Numbered from the stretch's first letter, positions 42,835 through 54,185 are shown. The stretch: DNA of 64,000 bases from Stenopsyche tienmushanensis (GCA_008973525.1 WACJ01000117.1:186001-250000), one strand, 5' to 3'. The notes: generated by a model from the sequence alone, not told the origin. Numbers and translations: made by a program.

Positions 42835-43691
42835 GAATTGCAGAGGGCCTGGCCAGGTTGATGCCTAACATCGGTGGCCCGAAGACCAACCGGAGGAAGC
42901 TTTACAATGAGGTAGTGCACTCGGTGCTGTTGTACGGCGCGCCGATATGGGCCGATTGCACTGCACATAGAGCGGGCCAGGCTCAACATGGCCAGGGTCC
43001 AGAGGAGGAGCGCGATCAGGGTTGCGGCGGCGTACCGCACGGTGTCAGAGGACGCAGTCCTGGCGCTGACTGCGGTACCGCCGATAGATCTTCTCGCCAA
43101 GGAGAGGAAGACCACACGGTTGGGTGAAGATAAGAAGAGAGCCAAGGAGCTCACCATGGAGGCGTGGCAGACTCACTGGCAAAACTCCATCAAAGGCCGG
43201 TGGACCTACCGAATCCTGCCGACCCTGAAGCCCTGGGTGGACAGAAAGCACGGGCAACTGTGCTACCACCTAACCCAGGTGCTCACCGGGCACGGTTGCT
43301 TCGGTAGCTATCTCCATAGAATTGGAAAAGAAACCGGACCGGGATGCCACCACTGCAATGCAGAAACGGATGATGCTGCACATACGACATTCGTCTGTCC
43401 GGCGTTCGACGCAGAGAGGGAAAACCTAAAGGAGAAGCTTAAATTAAATACGCTCTCCCCCGACACCATGATACCCTCGATGCTGACTAGCGCGGAGACA
43501 TGGAACGCGTGGTGCAGATACGCAACGGCTGTAATCCGGGCCAAGGAAGAAGCGGAGCGTGAGAGACGTCGCCTTCGCTCCCCATCTGAATAGATGACAG
43601 CATAGAGGACCCGAAAGGGAAACATTGCTGCCACCCTGGCATTGCTTCACTTGTAGCCGGGTGGCAGTGGAAGAAAAAAAAAAAAAAAAAA
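42835..43691 (+). mobile_element. Family C (R1-like LINE), 5'-truncated insertion with poly(A)
   Basis: An 857-bp insert flanked by AGTTCGCTCCAACG on both sides (42821-42834 and 43692-43705), a perfect 14-bp target duplication apart from possible overlap of its first A with the tail. It begins inside pol (IAEGLARLMPNIGGP), contains the open frame at 42988-43593, a short 3' UTR and a pure A run of about 17 bases ending at 43692. This is the hallmark of target-primed reverse transcription with 5' truncation. The clean duplication makes it one of the youngest events visible. Confidence 0.85.
42988..43593 (+). CDS. Family C (R1-like) pol C-terminal frame, intact to its stop
   Basis: A 201-codon open frame: RRSAIRVAAAYRTVSEDAVL, PPIDLLAKERK, a WQTHWQNSIKGRWTYRILP block, HGQLCYHLTQVLTGHGCFGS, YLHRIGKE, CHHCNAETDDAAHTTFVCPA and an Arg/Glu-rich tail ending at 43593. 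These are the conserved C-terminal blocks of R1-clade ORF2, including the CCHC zinc-binding cluster (C-H-H-C...H...C). The true frame begins upstream: a preceding overlapping frame (42567-43127) carries LARLMPNIGG and VVHSVLLYGAPIWA, so one frameshift lies near 42985. Without endonuclease and RT it cannot move itself. Confidence 0.8.
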   Translation: MARVQRRSAIRVAAAYRTVSEDAVLALTAVPPIDLLAKERKTTRLGEDKKRAKELTMEAWQTHWQNSIKGRWTYRILPTLKPWVDRKHGQLCYHLTQVLTGHGCFGSYLHRIGKETGPGCHHCNAETDDAAHTTFVCPAFDAERENLKEKLKLNTLSPDTMIPSMLTSAETWNAWCRYATAVIRAKEEAERERRRLRSPSE

Positions 43692-43705
43692 AGTTCGCTC
43701 CAACG

Positions 43706-44634
43706 TGCCCTGTCCGAACCTTTCGAGTTAACGACGGGAGTTAGACAGGGAGATGCCCTCTCCCCATTACTTTTAAATATTGCGTTGGAGGCAATTATGA
43801 GGGAGACTGGCAGATCGGGACACGCAGATCCATGGAATGATAATGTAATGCATTTGGTCTTTGCTGACGACATCGACGTCGTGGCTAAATCGAGATCGGA
43901 AGCTCTGGCGGCGCTTACGTCTATCGACGGGGCTGCTGCTAGTTTCGGCATGAAAATTAACTACAACAAAACGAAGCATATGATGGTATCGAGGGTGAAT
44001 CCTGGGGGTTACACCTCCGTGAGTAGTAATAGTGAAATAAATATTGAAAGGGTCCAAGAGTTCAAACACCTTGGATCCGTCCTCACGGAGAAGAATTCAA
44101 TGATCAACGAAATAACCTCCAGGATTCAAAACGGTAATCGGTGCTACCATGGCCTGAAAAACATACTGGGGAACAAATCACTATCGGTGAGAACAAAGAT
44201 AAAAATTTATAAAACACTAATAAGGCCGGTAGTGGTTTACGACGGTGAAGCATGGACCATGACCATCTGCGACACGACTCGCCTGGAGAGGTTCGAGAGA
44301 AAAATACTAAGACAAATTTTCGGACCCCTCCGGGACGAGACCTCTGGCGCCGAAGTCATGAGGTCAAATCGTGAGGTCATGGAGATTTATGGCGAAGCGT
44401 CAATAACAAGCTTCGTCAGAACCCGCCGGCTCCGATGGGCTGGCCATGTGGCGCGGATGCCGTCGAATAGAGTCCCTCGAGCCATTCTGAATTCGGGGCC
44501 GAACGGCAGTAGACCCGTCGGAAGACCTCGTCTACGCTGGGCTGATCAGATCAAAAAAGACGGCAAGTGTTGTCGGTGGCCGAGGCTCTCTTATAGGGCT
44601 GCAGGAGCCACCTAAAGTAAAAAGTAAGTAAGTA
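43706..44634 (+). pseudogene. Family A (RTE-like) RT and C-terminus, right half of nested copy
   Basis: The frame 43785-44615 (276 codons) starts in RT motif B/C: LFNIALEAI (out of frame just before), VFADDIDVV (FADD at 43860-43871, the catalytic Asp pair), INYNKTKHMMV, then VQEFKHLGSVLTE, the connection region KIYKTLIRPVVVYDGEAWTM and RLERFERKILRQIFGPL, and the C-terminal REVMEIYGEAS...RRLRWAGHVARMP and GRPRLRWADQIKKD. It ends at 44615 with GTAAAAAGTAAGTAAGTA as tail. This is the best family A copy in the window. The sequence joins directly to the left half at the family C target site. Confidence 0.85.
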
Positions 44635-44645
44635 TTCGATCGTCG

Positions 44646-45985
44646 AAGGCTCCAAAATTCTTCGGCTTACCGAAGATACACAAACCAGGCATGCCATTAA
44701 GACCCATCGTCAGCGCCAGAGGTTCCCCCACACAAGGCCTGGCTAAATATTTAGCCAAATACTACCAGCCAATTGTGGAAAGCGCAATTTCATACATCAA
44801 AAACTCTTAAGAATCTCTGAAGATTATACAATCGCTGAAACACGATAAGAATGACATCCTGGTCAGCTTTGATGTAACTTCACTGTTCACCAATATTCCG
44901 ATAAAGGAAACCTTAAAGCAGATTAAAGAGAGATACAAGGTCCCCGAAGATATTTTGAACCTTACTAAGCACTGCCTCACATCTACTTACTTTCTGTTTG
45001 ATGGAGCGTTTTATAAACAAACCAGTAGTGCACCAATGGGATCTGGTGATTGCCAACATATTTAAGACTGGATTCGAGGAAAAAGCTCTAGAAGAAGCCC
45101 CCCTAAAACCAAAAATGTGACTAAGATATGTGGATGACACCCTCGTCGTTTGGCCACACGGACAGGCTGAGCTTCAGAAATTCCTCACTTTCCTCAACTC
45201 CAGAAATAAGAACATACAATTCACCATGGAAACAGAAGAAAACAACAAAATCCCATTTTCTGGATACATGTGTTATAAAAAATCCTGACGGATCTTCGGT
45301 CTTCAGAAAAAGCACACATACCAACAGATATCTTCATGCCACTTCTCACCACCATCCTAGGAAGATCAACTCTGTGATGAAAGCACTCATAGACAGAGCA
45401 TTCAGATTGACAGACAGCAGTCACGTGGAAGAAGAAATAAAGGAAGTAAACCAAGCTCTTGCAAAATATGGATATTCTCTGAGGCAAATTAAGAAAACCA
45501 TCAAAAACATCAATAAAAAAAACCTCGAGATCCACCCACCGATACGGAAAAACACATCGTTCTTCCTTACGTAAAAGGCACGACCGATACCATCAGCCGT
45601 ATACTCCGAAAACACGGCATTAACACTATCTTTGAGACAGGAAAGAAGATAGGAAGTCTCTTGCCCGATAAAAAAGATAGAGTGAAAAACGAAAATCAGG
45701 GAGTATACGAGATCCCATGCGCAGACTGTGAAATGTCATATATTGGACAAGTCGCCCACAGAACAGAAGAACATCAGAAAGCAGTTTTGCAATTGGACCA
45801 CAAATCGGCACTAACGGGATGGTCACCAGGAGCGTAACCAAGGCAACAACGGCGGCTGTCAATCCTTGAAAATGAATCCGACGAGTGGTTCGAAATATCG
45901 GATAAGGTAAAAAAAATCGTTTTTAACTTTTTACCTAAAAATCTTAACGCGATCGAACACCCGGCTATTTGTCAATATTTTGATA
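44646..45985 (+). pseudogene. Penelope-like element: RT and GIY-YIG endonuclease, frameshifted
   Basis: Resumes the element split at 42564. Blocks in order: APKFFGLPKIHKPGMPLRPI (44652 on), SARGSPTQGLAKYLAKYY, ILVSFDVTSLFTNIPIKETL (RT motif A), SAPMGS (motif B), LRYVDDTLVVWPHG (YVDD at 45127-45138, just after a TGA at 45118), FRKSTHTNRYLHATSHHHPR (a strongly conserved Penelope block, frame 45128-45574), and GVYEIPCADCEMSYIGQ (45700-45750), the GIY-YIG nuclease signature. At least three frameshifts or stops are visible. Penelope-like RTs form a group related to telomerase and use the GIY-YIG nuclease for target cleavage. Confidence 0.85.
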
Positions 45986-45999
45986 ATTAAAATAATTTA

Positions 46000-46235
46000 T
46001 ATATATATAGATATATATATGCATATTTTTTCTAAAAATTTGATTTTTCTTTTATTTATCCTTATTATTTTTTTATAATTAATTTTATTATTTTATTTAT
46101 GTATATTTTATTTATATGTGTTTTATTTTATTTTTATATTTTTTATTTTATATTGTATTTCATTTCATTTTTTTAATTTGTTTTTTTATGTAATATGGCG
46201 TAAGCTGTTTATAAATATCTAAAAAAAAAAAAAAA
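46000..46235 (+). repeat. AT-rich retroelement 3' tail
   Basis: Almost pure A/T, ending TAATATGGCGTAAGCTGTTT and an A-run of 15 or more bases. It matches the end of 17985-18365. It lies directly after the Penelope-like coding end, but the copy at 18 kb has no Penelope coding upstream, so ownership is open. Confidence 0.5.
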
Positions 46236-46240
46236 AAGAG

Positions 46241-46885
46241 TTAAATTTACAAGCTGGCTCTCCAGAAAACGAGCTCTCAGTTTCTGGCGATGGTTCATGG
46301 TCCAAGAGAGGATTTTCTCCTCTTCTAGGCATTGTATCCCTGATTGAAATTAGATACCACAACATAAAAAATCACAACATAAAATATGCTTATTACATCG
46401 GCGATGGAGATACTAAAACTTTTAAAAATCTACTTGAAGCTGCTCCGTGTGGTGATGACTTTGTTATGAAGAAAAAAGAGTGCGCGTTACATGAAAAGAA
46501 AAAGATGTATAGAAGAGTCAAAGAAGATAAAAAAAAAACAGCTCACGCAACTCAAAAAATCGCATAAAGAAGTTGAAAGTCATGGCAAAAAACCGCAAAA
46601 ACTCCATTTTCCCACCCATCAGCTTTTCATAAAAAAACACATGACATTTTGACGCCAATTGAAGAGCTGAGCCAAAATGAGCTTTTAGAGAGATGCTTAG
46701 GTTCCAACATGCAAAATGACAACGAAAGTTTTAACGCTTGCGTTTGGCACCTAAACATGTTTTGCGGTAAAATTTTAGAAATTGCCACCTATACTGCAGC
46801 TTGCATATTTAATGAAGATCAAAAACCAATACTTAAGACCTTGCAAGTCATTTTCTATGACTTTTCATCATAAAAATCTTTAAAC
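46241..46885 (+). pseudogene. Mutator-like transposase relic
   Basis: Successive frames give VSGDGSWSKRGFSSLLGIVS (46290 on), YYIGDGDTKTFKNLLEAAP followed by DDFVMKKKECALHEKKKMY (46390-46510), and in the frame 46649-46873 PIEELSQNELLERCLGSNMQ, NDNESFNACVWHL and ILEIATYTAACIFNEDQ. This set (SGDGTW, IGDGDSKTF, KKEC.GH, LLERC.G..QN.NESFN) is known to me from the Mutator-like transposase domain found in many uncharacterised arthropod proteins. DGD holds likely catalytic Asp residues. Large internal deletions and stops are present. It starts right after a poly(A) tract. Confidence 0.7.
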
Positions 46886-47999
46886 GCGTTTTTTTCAAAG
46901 CGACATTTTTTCACCTGGCGCAGGTGATTTTAAAAAAATAATAGGCATATCGACTTCAAATTATAATACGATATTTAGCACTATCATGGCTATCATCGGA
47001 GTATCCAAATTGTTGATATTTTGATCTTAACTTATAATTTCATCTCATTTGCGCTGTGTTTTTCTCTCTCTTTTACAAAAAACGCTGACATTTTGTTAAT
47101 TAATTTTCAATGAAATAAAAAGTGGAGGTTCGAATTATAGGGGCATAGATTAATAAACTTCACTTCACGCTTCACATTGGAATTTAAGCGTCTACTCAGA
47201 CTTCTACGATACGATTTCAAATATACCCGCGTGCACGGTTTGACAGCAGCTTATAGCGCATGTTTCGATAAATAAATGAAACCGCGTCAAATGACTTATA
47301 CGAGTTCTTAAGCAATCAGCTTCATATTTACATATAATTGAGTTGAGTCAAATTTAAAAAATGATATACAGGTAGCATTCGAGCAATTTGATTGACAACG
47401 CGTGTCCAAATAATTTCATAACGATATTTCATCGAGATGTTTCAAAACCATCGAAATATACATAGCCTCCTGGATGATAAAGCGTTTTCCAGATACATGT
47501 ACGCGAATAAATGACTAGGGAATTGAATGTATACACACTATATAAATTTTCGCAGGGGATTCCTATTCCACTCAGGGTGTCTATAAATCTTTCACGAGAG
47601 AAAGTTAAATGTGTCTTGCCTTATCTGCTGTCTTTACATTTCAATTTCTGACCTATTTATTCTGCCCACGCTCTGCAACAAAGCCTTTCTGCCTCTACAC
47701 TTAGTACATGCCTTACTTATGTCGGGTGTGTGTTTAATTAAGAACGTGCATTCGAATTTCGTGGTGTATTTTTTTAAAGAATTATAAATTTTATTAAACA
47801 TGCGTGGCTCAAATCGAAATTCCCGTTAAGCAAACATTTCACGTGATCCTTTTTATTGGACAAAATGGCGTTCGTTTGCGTGTTAAATTCGCGTATCAAC
47901 GTGGATTTCAAAGAAGCAATTAACGTTTGATTTCACAGCTGAACAGTCATACGATGAAAATAAATATTGAGTCGTAAAATTGAAACACATCGGACGCGG
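46886..47999. other. Spacer, no gene seen
   Basis: AT-rich without motifs. No copy of the tRNA-block flank is recognised here. Confidence 0.4.
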
Positions 48000-48071
48000 G
48001 CGTTGGTGGTGTAATGGTCAGCATAGTTGCCTTCCAAGCAGTTGATCCGAGTTCGATTCTCGGCCATCGCA
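48000..48071 (+). tRNA. tRNA-Gly (UCC), copy 6, plus strand
   Basis: Identical in its 72 nt to the ten minus-strand copies, but in the opposite orientation. T6 terminator at 48076-48081. Upstream and downstream flanks show no clear similarity to the duplicated blocks apart from the first bases after the gene (CATCTTTTTT). It could be an older founder or an inverted copy whose flanks have diverged. Confidence 0.95.
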
Positions 48072-49375
48072 CATCTTTTTTGTTAGAATCGTTCAAAATA
48101 CTCAAATAAAATAATTGATTAATACATATTTTATTAAAAAATTATTTAAATTCTGATATCTTTATAAAACACGGTTATTCGACACGCTCATCCAGGTGGC
48201 TCGCGAATCGAACCTTACTTTTATAAGCCCAATTTAAACGCAATCAATATTAAAATAACTTAATTATCTATTACTTAAATCGGCTAAGAATATACATTAA
48301 ATGAAAATTATCATCCATTTACCATGCAATAAATGCCTATTTAATTAAGATGAATCTTCTTAGAGGACTAAAACGATCGCTTAATAAGATCACCATTGAA
48401 TAACAAACAATTGCCCTTTCAACTGCCTCAATGAATAATCTTGGGGCTGAACATTCATCCTGAATAATCAGTATATTTGCATCAAAGTCACATCTTGTCG
48501 AATATCGCCATGTAATTGATATCTTGATACTAAAACACATTTCGAACTATTCTTATATCCAAATCAATAACCCATCCAACTGATCAAATAATGATATTGA
48601 CACAATAATAATCAATCGACGGCTTATGTTAACAGATGATAATTATTTATGCTAAAGGGTATTACTCAATCAAATGGCACTATGAAAGAGATGATCGAAT
48701 CTTTATCACATACCTAATTATGTATCAAATGAATGAGGTCAAGACGGTTGGGATAAGATTGATGACAATAGAAACATTGGTCCATCAAACTCTTTTAAGG
48801 CTTTCAAAGCTCGAAGGTTGCTAATAAGGGTCTTGAAAGATGAAAAGAATGTGACTCATTATAACTTTTAGACTTGAAACATGTACATAATTCGGTAGCT
48901 ATAAAATATAAAGGGTACTTCAACAAAAAGCAATAATTTGTATGTTGTTTTGGAGAAAAATATTTTTAATTGTTCTTGTAAATATTACCCTTATTTTGTA
49001 TAGAAATATATTTCAGATCATAATTTATTATTGTTGAAAAAATTTCTATCAAGTATATTAAGAAGCCGTAATCGATTTTCAATTGGATTTATAGAAAACA
49101 TACAAAAATAAAATGGAGATTGCGACGCGTTCAATACAAGGTTCAACTCCATCATCCAGGTCAAAGGCGGCTGTATAAAATAATAAGATCTAAACTAAAC
49201 TAAACTTTGGATTTATAATAAATACAAAATTAAACTATTAAATTAAACATTTTGATTCTAAATACTCATTTTTTTACATGGTTTTTATTTTATTCAACCA
49301 TTCTATTTTACATGAACCAACACTGTCCGTTTATATAATATACACTAAGTTATCTAATCCCACTTTTTTTCGTTA
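48072..49375. other. Spacer, no gene seen
   Basis: Short frames at 48337-48540 and 48636-48824 lack motifs. Confidence 0.4.
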
Positions 49376-49379
49376 TCGT

Positions 49380-49515
49380 TATGTTCAGGCATGGCATCCG
49401 ATCGCGAACCGCTCATCAGCGATCCGAAAAGCGGACCGCTTGAGCTTACAAACATTATGGCCTCTCCGTCTTCTTCTAGAACTTTTTACGGCATTTTCTG
49501 TGATCTAGTTACGGC
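49380..49515 (+). pseudogene. Family B (R1-like) C-terminal scrap
   Basis: TATGTTCAGGCATGGCATCC and GATCGCGAACCGCTCATCAG, then ATCCGAAAAGCGGACCGCTT match 56092-56165 of the better family B copy (CPGMASDREPL...SGLKSGPV). Only this piece is left. Confidence 0.6.
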
Positions 49516-50367
49516 TCTGATATTATTGCACATCTAAATTGATATTCAGCCCCACCCCCCCATTGCAATACAATATGCGTTTCCAAATTGACGTTCAGAA
49601 ATAAAAGAAAGTTGAAATGCAGAGGGTAGGTGCTCTATAATAGTGGAGCATAAAAGTTGAGTACGTTTCAACGTCGCTCTCTGGAAACATCAAAGGGATT
49701 TTCGAGCCGAGTTCACATATTTGTGATGGTTCTATGACCGATCATCACTATTGGATGCTCACAAAATTAACGTTCCGGTTGGCCAATAATTGCAATTATT
49801 AACTTCTGCAATATTAACGTCAGTTCGGCTGAGCACTTTCTGTTCGTGTCATAAGTGAAGTTATCAAACTGTCGAAAACTCATGCATTGGGCTTATGCAC
49901 CCAACTCAGCCTTTGATGCAGAAATGCAATCAAAAAGGATCATCAAATCAATAGATCAAAATGAGTAGCAATTCGTATGACAGAACGTAGTGCGTCGACG
50001 TGATTTAATCCGCTTATTAGAGCCAAGCTAAGGCAATTTTTTTACACTTTAATTGCATTTTTCAAACAACAAAGTTATGGGATCATACAGGGTTCGAGTT
50101 TTTAAACTATGCAACAAAGGCCACCAAAAGAGATGGATTGTCTTTGTACAAATGTTTCCTCTAATGCTGAGTCATTCTACTCGGCTAAAATCCGTTATTG
50201 TGAGCCATTCCAGGATGAAATAGCTGGCAAAGCATTATTTATGTTAATCTAAAACTTCACAAACAGACAGTGGGAATAAATTTTGCTTGGGTTTGTTGAA
50301 AATTACAAATTTTCAACTGAAGCCCTGGATATTTCTATCGTTTATATTTAAACAATAAAAAAAGATG
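49516..50367. other. Spacer, no gene seen
   Basis: C7 run near 49553. No recognisable coding or RNA feature. Confidence 0.35.
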
Positions 50368-50439
50368 TGCGATGGCCGAGAATCGAACTCGGATCAACTG
50401 CTTGGAAGGCAACTATGCTGACCATTACACCACCAACGC
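50368..50439 (-). tRNA. tRNA-Gly (UCC), copy 7
   Basis: Identical to copy 1. T7 terminator from A7 at 50357-50363. The 5' flank (50440-50545: ATTTTAATAACACAGCTGTATTGAT, TTGATCAATGCTA) is a diverged version of that of copy 4 (40012-40130), so it descends from the same unit. Confidence 0.95.
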
Positions 50440-51885
50440 CCATATGCAAAGTCATCTCAATAATGTAATATTAATGTTTTAATAACACAGCTGTATTGAT
50501 GAACAACGATAATACTATATTGATCAATGCTACAGTACAAAAAAAATACTTTAACTTTAATAAAGACTTTAAATGGCTTTAAATACATTTTTGGCACGAT
50601 ATGTAATAAGGTATACGGATGAAAGAAGGAAGTATACACTATTAAAAGGATGAAAAAAATAAAAACTACTGCAATATTGATGGATTAGGAATGGATGATA
50701 AATAGTTTTACTAAGATTTTTTTTCAATTATTTTACTACTACTAAATACTTTAGATTTAAATACATCCTATAACTAAACAGGTTCTCTAACAAAAACAAT
50801 TAATACCCAATCTAACTTAATTTATAATAGCAACAAATTAAATGTAAATTAAGATTTATTCAATTATGATTTACAACTAGGGATTCTGTGTCGAGACGTC
50901 CTTTTTTCCCGGGACTTTCGGGCTTTTTCGCTGTATTGAGTCCCGGGACGTTCAACGAAACAGTTCCGGGACTTGAGACTTTGTGATTTAAAATGTGTGT
51001 TTCTAGGTAATAGCAACAGCTGGGACCGATTGATTCGTAGAAAAAAATAGGAGTAAATGAAAGATCAATTTCGAGCTAGTTTGTGCTGTTCTTGTGTCTA
51101 TTCTCTGACGGGTGCATAACGGATTTTAATATAAAAAAATCCAGTGAATCAGAAGTATGGAAACATTACAAAAAAACTACATCCAGTTGCAATTGAAACA
51201 TTGTACCAGAAAAGCTATCAAACAGAAACAGAAAACATTGCAACAGAAAAAGATTTAGATTATTCCAATAAAGATGAACAAAAAATTGAAGAAAGTGACT
51301 CCAAAATTGATAATTCAGAAAGATAGAACAAGATGATTCTTTTAACTTACACATACATACAAATGTTACACATAAATATTTACTTTAAAAAAATCTGTAC
51401 TTAATTGAAGATAAAATAAAAGTCTCGAACCCCGGGAAGTCCCAGGACTTTTAAATTATCATGTTTCGAGTCCCGGACTTCAAAAATACCGAGACTTCAG
51501 AGTCCCTACATACAACATATCCCATAAATCACCATGGAATTGTATTATGCAAACCGAATCAATTGTTTGAATCTAAAATATGATGGTGCTAATACTTGTT
51601 GAATTTTTTTTATATGTCATATTCCTAATCGTAGATAAATATTATAATTTCGTTGTTAAAGCATCATGATAGAGACCCGAAAGGGTTAAAAATAATTAAA
51701 AATTAAAATACCCCACATTTCAAGTACTTGTATTCTATATTAAAAACCTTCTTACTCCATCTGCATTTTGCATATTCTTAATGGAATAATGTTTTGTGGT
51801 CCATATGGGTCCAAAATTTCTAGCTGCAACTCTTTAACACGTTTTATTATTTACATGTTTAAGTAAAATCCATAGAATAATAAAT
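50440..51885. repeat. Segmental duplicate block 2, left part
   Basis: Bases 50690-50870 resemble 39130-39215 (TTTTACTAAGATTTTT, AATACCCAAT) and 51517-51885 match 39216-39540 closely. A 631-bp hAT derivative sits between them (50878-51508), and jockey-like LINEs begin at about 51886, after which the block resumes near 54265. Confidence 0.7.
50878..51508. mobile_element. Non-autonomous hAT-like element with BED-finger remnant
   Basis: Ends are TAGGGATTCTG and its imperfect inverse (TAGGGACTCTG). The 8-bp flanks TTTACAAC (50870-50877) and CATACAAC (51509-51516) agree in 6 of 8 positions, the hAT duplication length. Subterminal regions repeat CCCGGGACTT-type words in both orientations. Inside, 51140-51170 reads SSESEVWKHYKKTTS, the start of a BED zinc finger of hAT transposases, and LYQKSYQTETEN follows with the Cys codons disturbed. 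The catalytic part is deleted. Confidence 0.65.
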
Positions 51886-53165
51886 CGTAATCGTTGTAAA
51901 TCGTCTCAACACAATTAAAAATAATTCGTGGAAAGAGAAACTGTCCAAATTAAAGCCCACCGATAATTCACTTTGGAATTCGCCAAATCAGCTCAACAAA
52001 AGGCGATGGATATTCATCTCCATTATGTGACGTCTTCCTAGTAGTCGACGATAACATAGATAAAGCGAACCTACTGGCTAAAACTCCCTTAGAATTAATT
52101 AAATTCATTAGAAAAATAAAAAGCGAAAAGTCTCCGGATTTTGACACAATAGATAACACTATTATAAAAAATCTGCCATTTAAAGTAGTCATTCAAATAA
52201 CAAAAATATTTAACGCATGCTTAAATATGGGGTATTTCCCAGCCACATGGAAACTAGCGAAGGTAATTCCTTTGACAAAACCAAGTAAGGATAAAACCAA
52301 TTAGCCTACTTTCCGCGTTGAGCAAGTTATTTGAAAATACCATACTAAGCAGACTTCAAGAATTTGACACCGATGCCATTAATAATGATTAATTTGGTTT
52401 TCGCAAAAATCACTCTACGGCTCATCAATTGGCCAGACTCATTGAGCACGTCTCACAAAACTTCAATTTGAAAAAAAATACCGGAATGGTGCTTCTCGAT
52501 ATCGAAAAGGCATTCGACTCAGTGTGGCGCGATGCAATAATTCATAAAATGATTAAGTTAAAGTTCCCTGCGTATCTAATTAAAATTACCCAGTCTTATT
52601 TGAGCAACAGAGAATTCTCAGTCATGTTAAATAATAATCAATCGTCCCCTCAGCGCATTCCGGCAGGTGTCCCTCCCAAGGCAGTATACTTGGGCCCCAC
52701 CTGTTTAATATCTTCATCAGTGACTTCCCTAAGCCTTCCTCGGCGAGCGTAGCTCTGTATGCTGACGATGCGGCTTATTTTATTAGCTCTAGCAGCAACA
52801 AATTGATTGCTGTGAACCTTCAATGATCGCTAAACGCAGCGTAAAAATATTTCAACTGATAAAACCGAAGTGATTCTGTTATCGGTGAGGCACAAACACT
52901 GGGTTACATATCTGCTCGTGCTGGGAGGCAGCAGCTCTATCGAGTGGAAGAGCCAAGTTATACCTTGGGGTGATTCTGGACTCCAAGCTCGAGTTGGGAG
53001 CGCAGGTGTCGTGGGCGCGAGGGCGCAGACTGGGGCTCTCGGCTCCATTTTTCGGCGAGGCAGCGCCCTATCGACTGTCAATAAGCTGCTCTTATACAAA
53101 TCTATTATTTGCTCACCCTTTACTTATGCAGCGCCCATTTGGAGCAACACATGCGAAACTTAACT
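51886..53165 (+). pseudogene. Jockey-like LINE 1, RT region
   Basis: Frames give NSWKEKLSKLKPTDNSLW (51918 on), NACLNMGYFPATWKLAKVIP (52210 on), a long frame 52429-52752 with [40 protein letters not shown] (motif A), FSVMLNNNQSSPQRIPAGVP (motif B start), then LYADDAAYF (YADD near 52757) in another frame and a C-terminal NKLLLYKSIICSPFTYAAPI. Order and wording are typical of jockey-clade polymerases. Endonuclease and ORF1 are absent, and frameshifts occur near 52690 and 52840. It is inserted in the duplicated tRNA block. Confidence 0.8.
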
Positions 53166-53209
53166 ATAAAAACGTAATTAATAATAAACGTATATTTTGC
53201 AATCAATAA

Positions 53210-54185
53210 TAAGAGATACAATCCCAAAACTTAAGTTTAAGCAGTTTAAAAATAGTCCAGCAAGCTATTGACCGATCAGTTTATTGTCCGCACTCAATGA
53301 ACTATTATAAAAACTTATTCTCGGTGGAGAGTAAGTCTAGATGAAATTGGACACTCATTAATGAACAACGAACAATTTGGTTTTCGACAAAGACATTCGA
53401 CGGTTCACCAATTGACGAGGATCACCGAACACACGACACGTGTCGAGAAACTTTAATGCGAAAAGAAATACTGGACTGGTACTTCTCGACATTGAAAAGG
53501 CATTCGATGTGGTTTGGCACGAATAACTACTCCATAAAATGATTCTTCTTAATAAAAGTGATCCAGTTCTATCTCAGCGATAGAAAATTCTCTGTGGTAG
53601 TCAATCAACACAAGTCAGGTTTAATTTCCATCCCAGCCATAGTACCTCAAGGAAGTATATTGGGATTTTAACTTTTCAACATCTTTTTCCATGATATTTC
53701 AGTTCCTTCTGGTTCCGATCTCACTTTATATACTGATGATACAGCCTACTTTGTCAGCTCGCGTAGTAACCAACACATTAAAAATAAGCTACAACGACCA
53801 TTAAAAACTGCCCTATGGTTCTTCAATAAATGGCAACTGGAGATCAATGGAAAACTGAATCGATCATGTTTTCTTGAAAAAAAAACGACATTCTGCCTTC
53901 ACAGTTGATGTGGGCTCCTCCAGAGTTACCTCATCAAGCTCAGTTAAACATCTCGGGGTAATTTCTTGACTCTCGACTAAAATGGTGAGCGCACCTTTCC
54001 TAGGACAAGATGCGAGGAACTCCGTCGAAAGAGTGCACTTTCATACACCAATAAACTTTTGCTCTATAAAAGCCTGATTCGTCCGATATTAGCTTATGCC
54101 GCACTAGAAAGACTTCACCGAAATATCAATCTTCTCCCTATTGCCGACATATGTTATAACATAACCAAAAAAAATTAAACAAACC
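53210..54185 (+). pseudogene. Jockey-like LINE 2, RT region, adjacent to LINE 1
   Basis: A second, different subfamily: [81 protein letters not shown] and WFFNKWQLEINGK, each in broken frames. The catalytic box is YTDD instead of YADD. It starts about 50 bp after LINE 1 ends, in the same orientation, and ends before block 2 resumes at about 54265. Confidence 0.75.

Noticed and set aside
42651..43157. 168-codon minus-strand frame
   Set aside because: It is antisense to the family A and family C coding sequence and has no motif of its own.
44646..45985. Telomerase-like host gene
   Set aside because: The YVDD reverse transcriptase is followed by a GIY-YIG motif and the THTNRYLH block, which together mark a Penelope-like element; it is also frameshifted.
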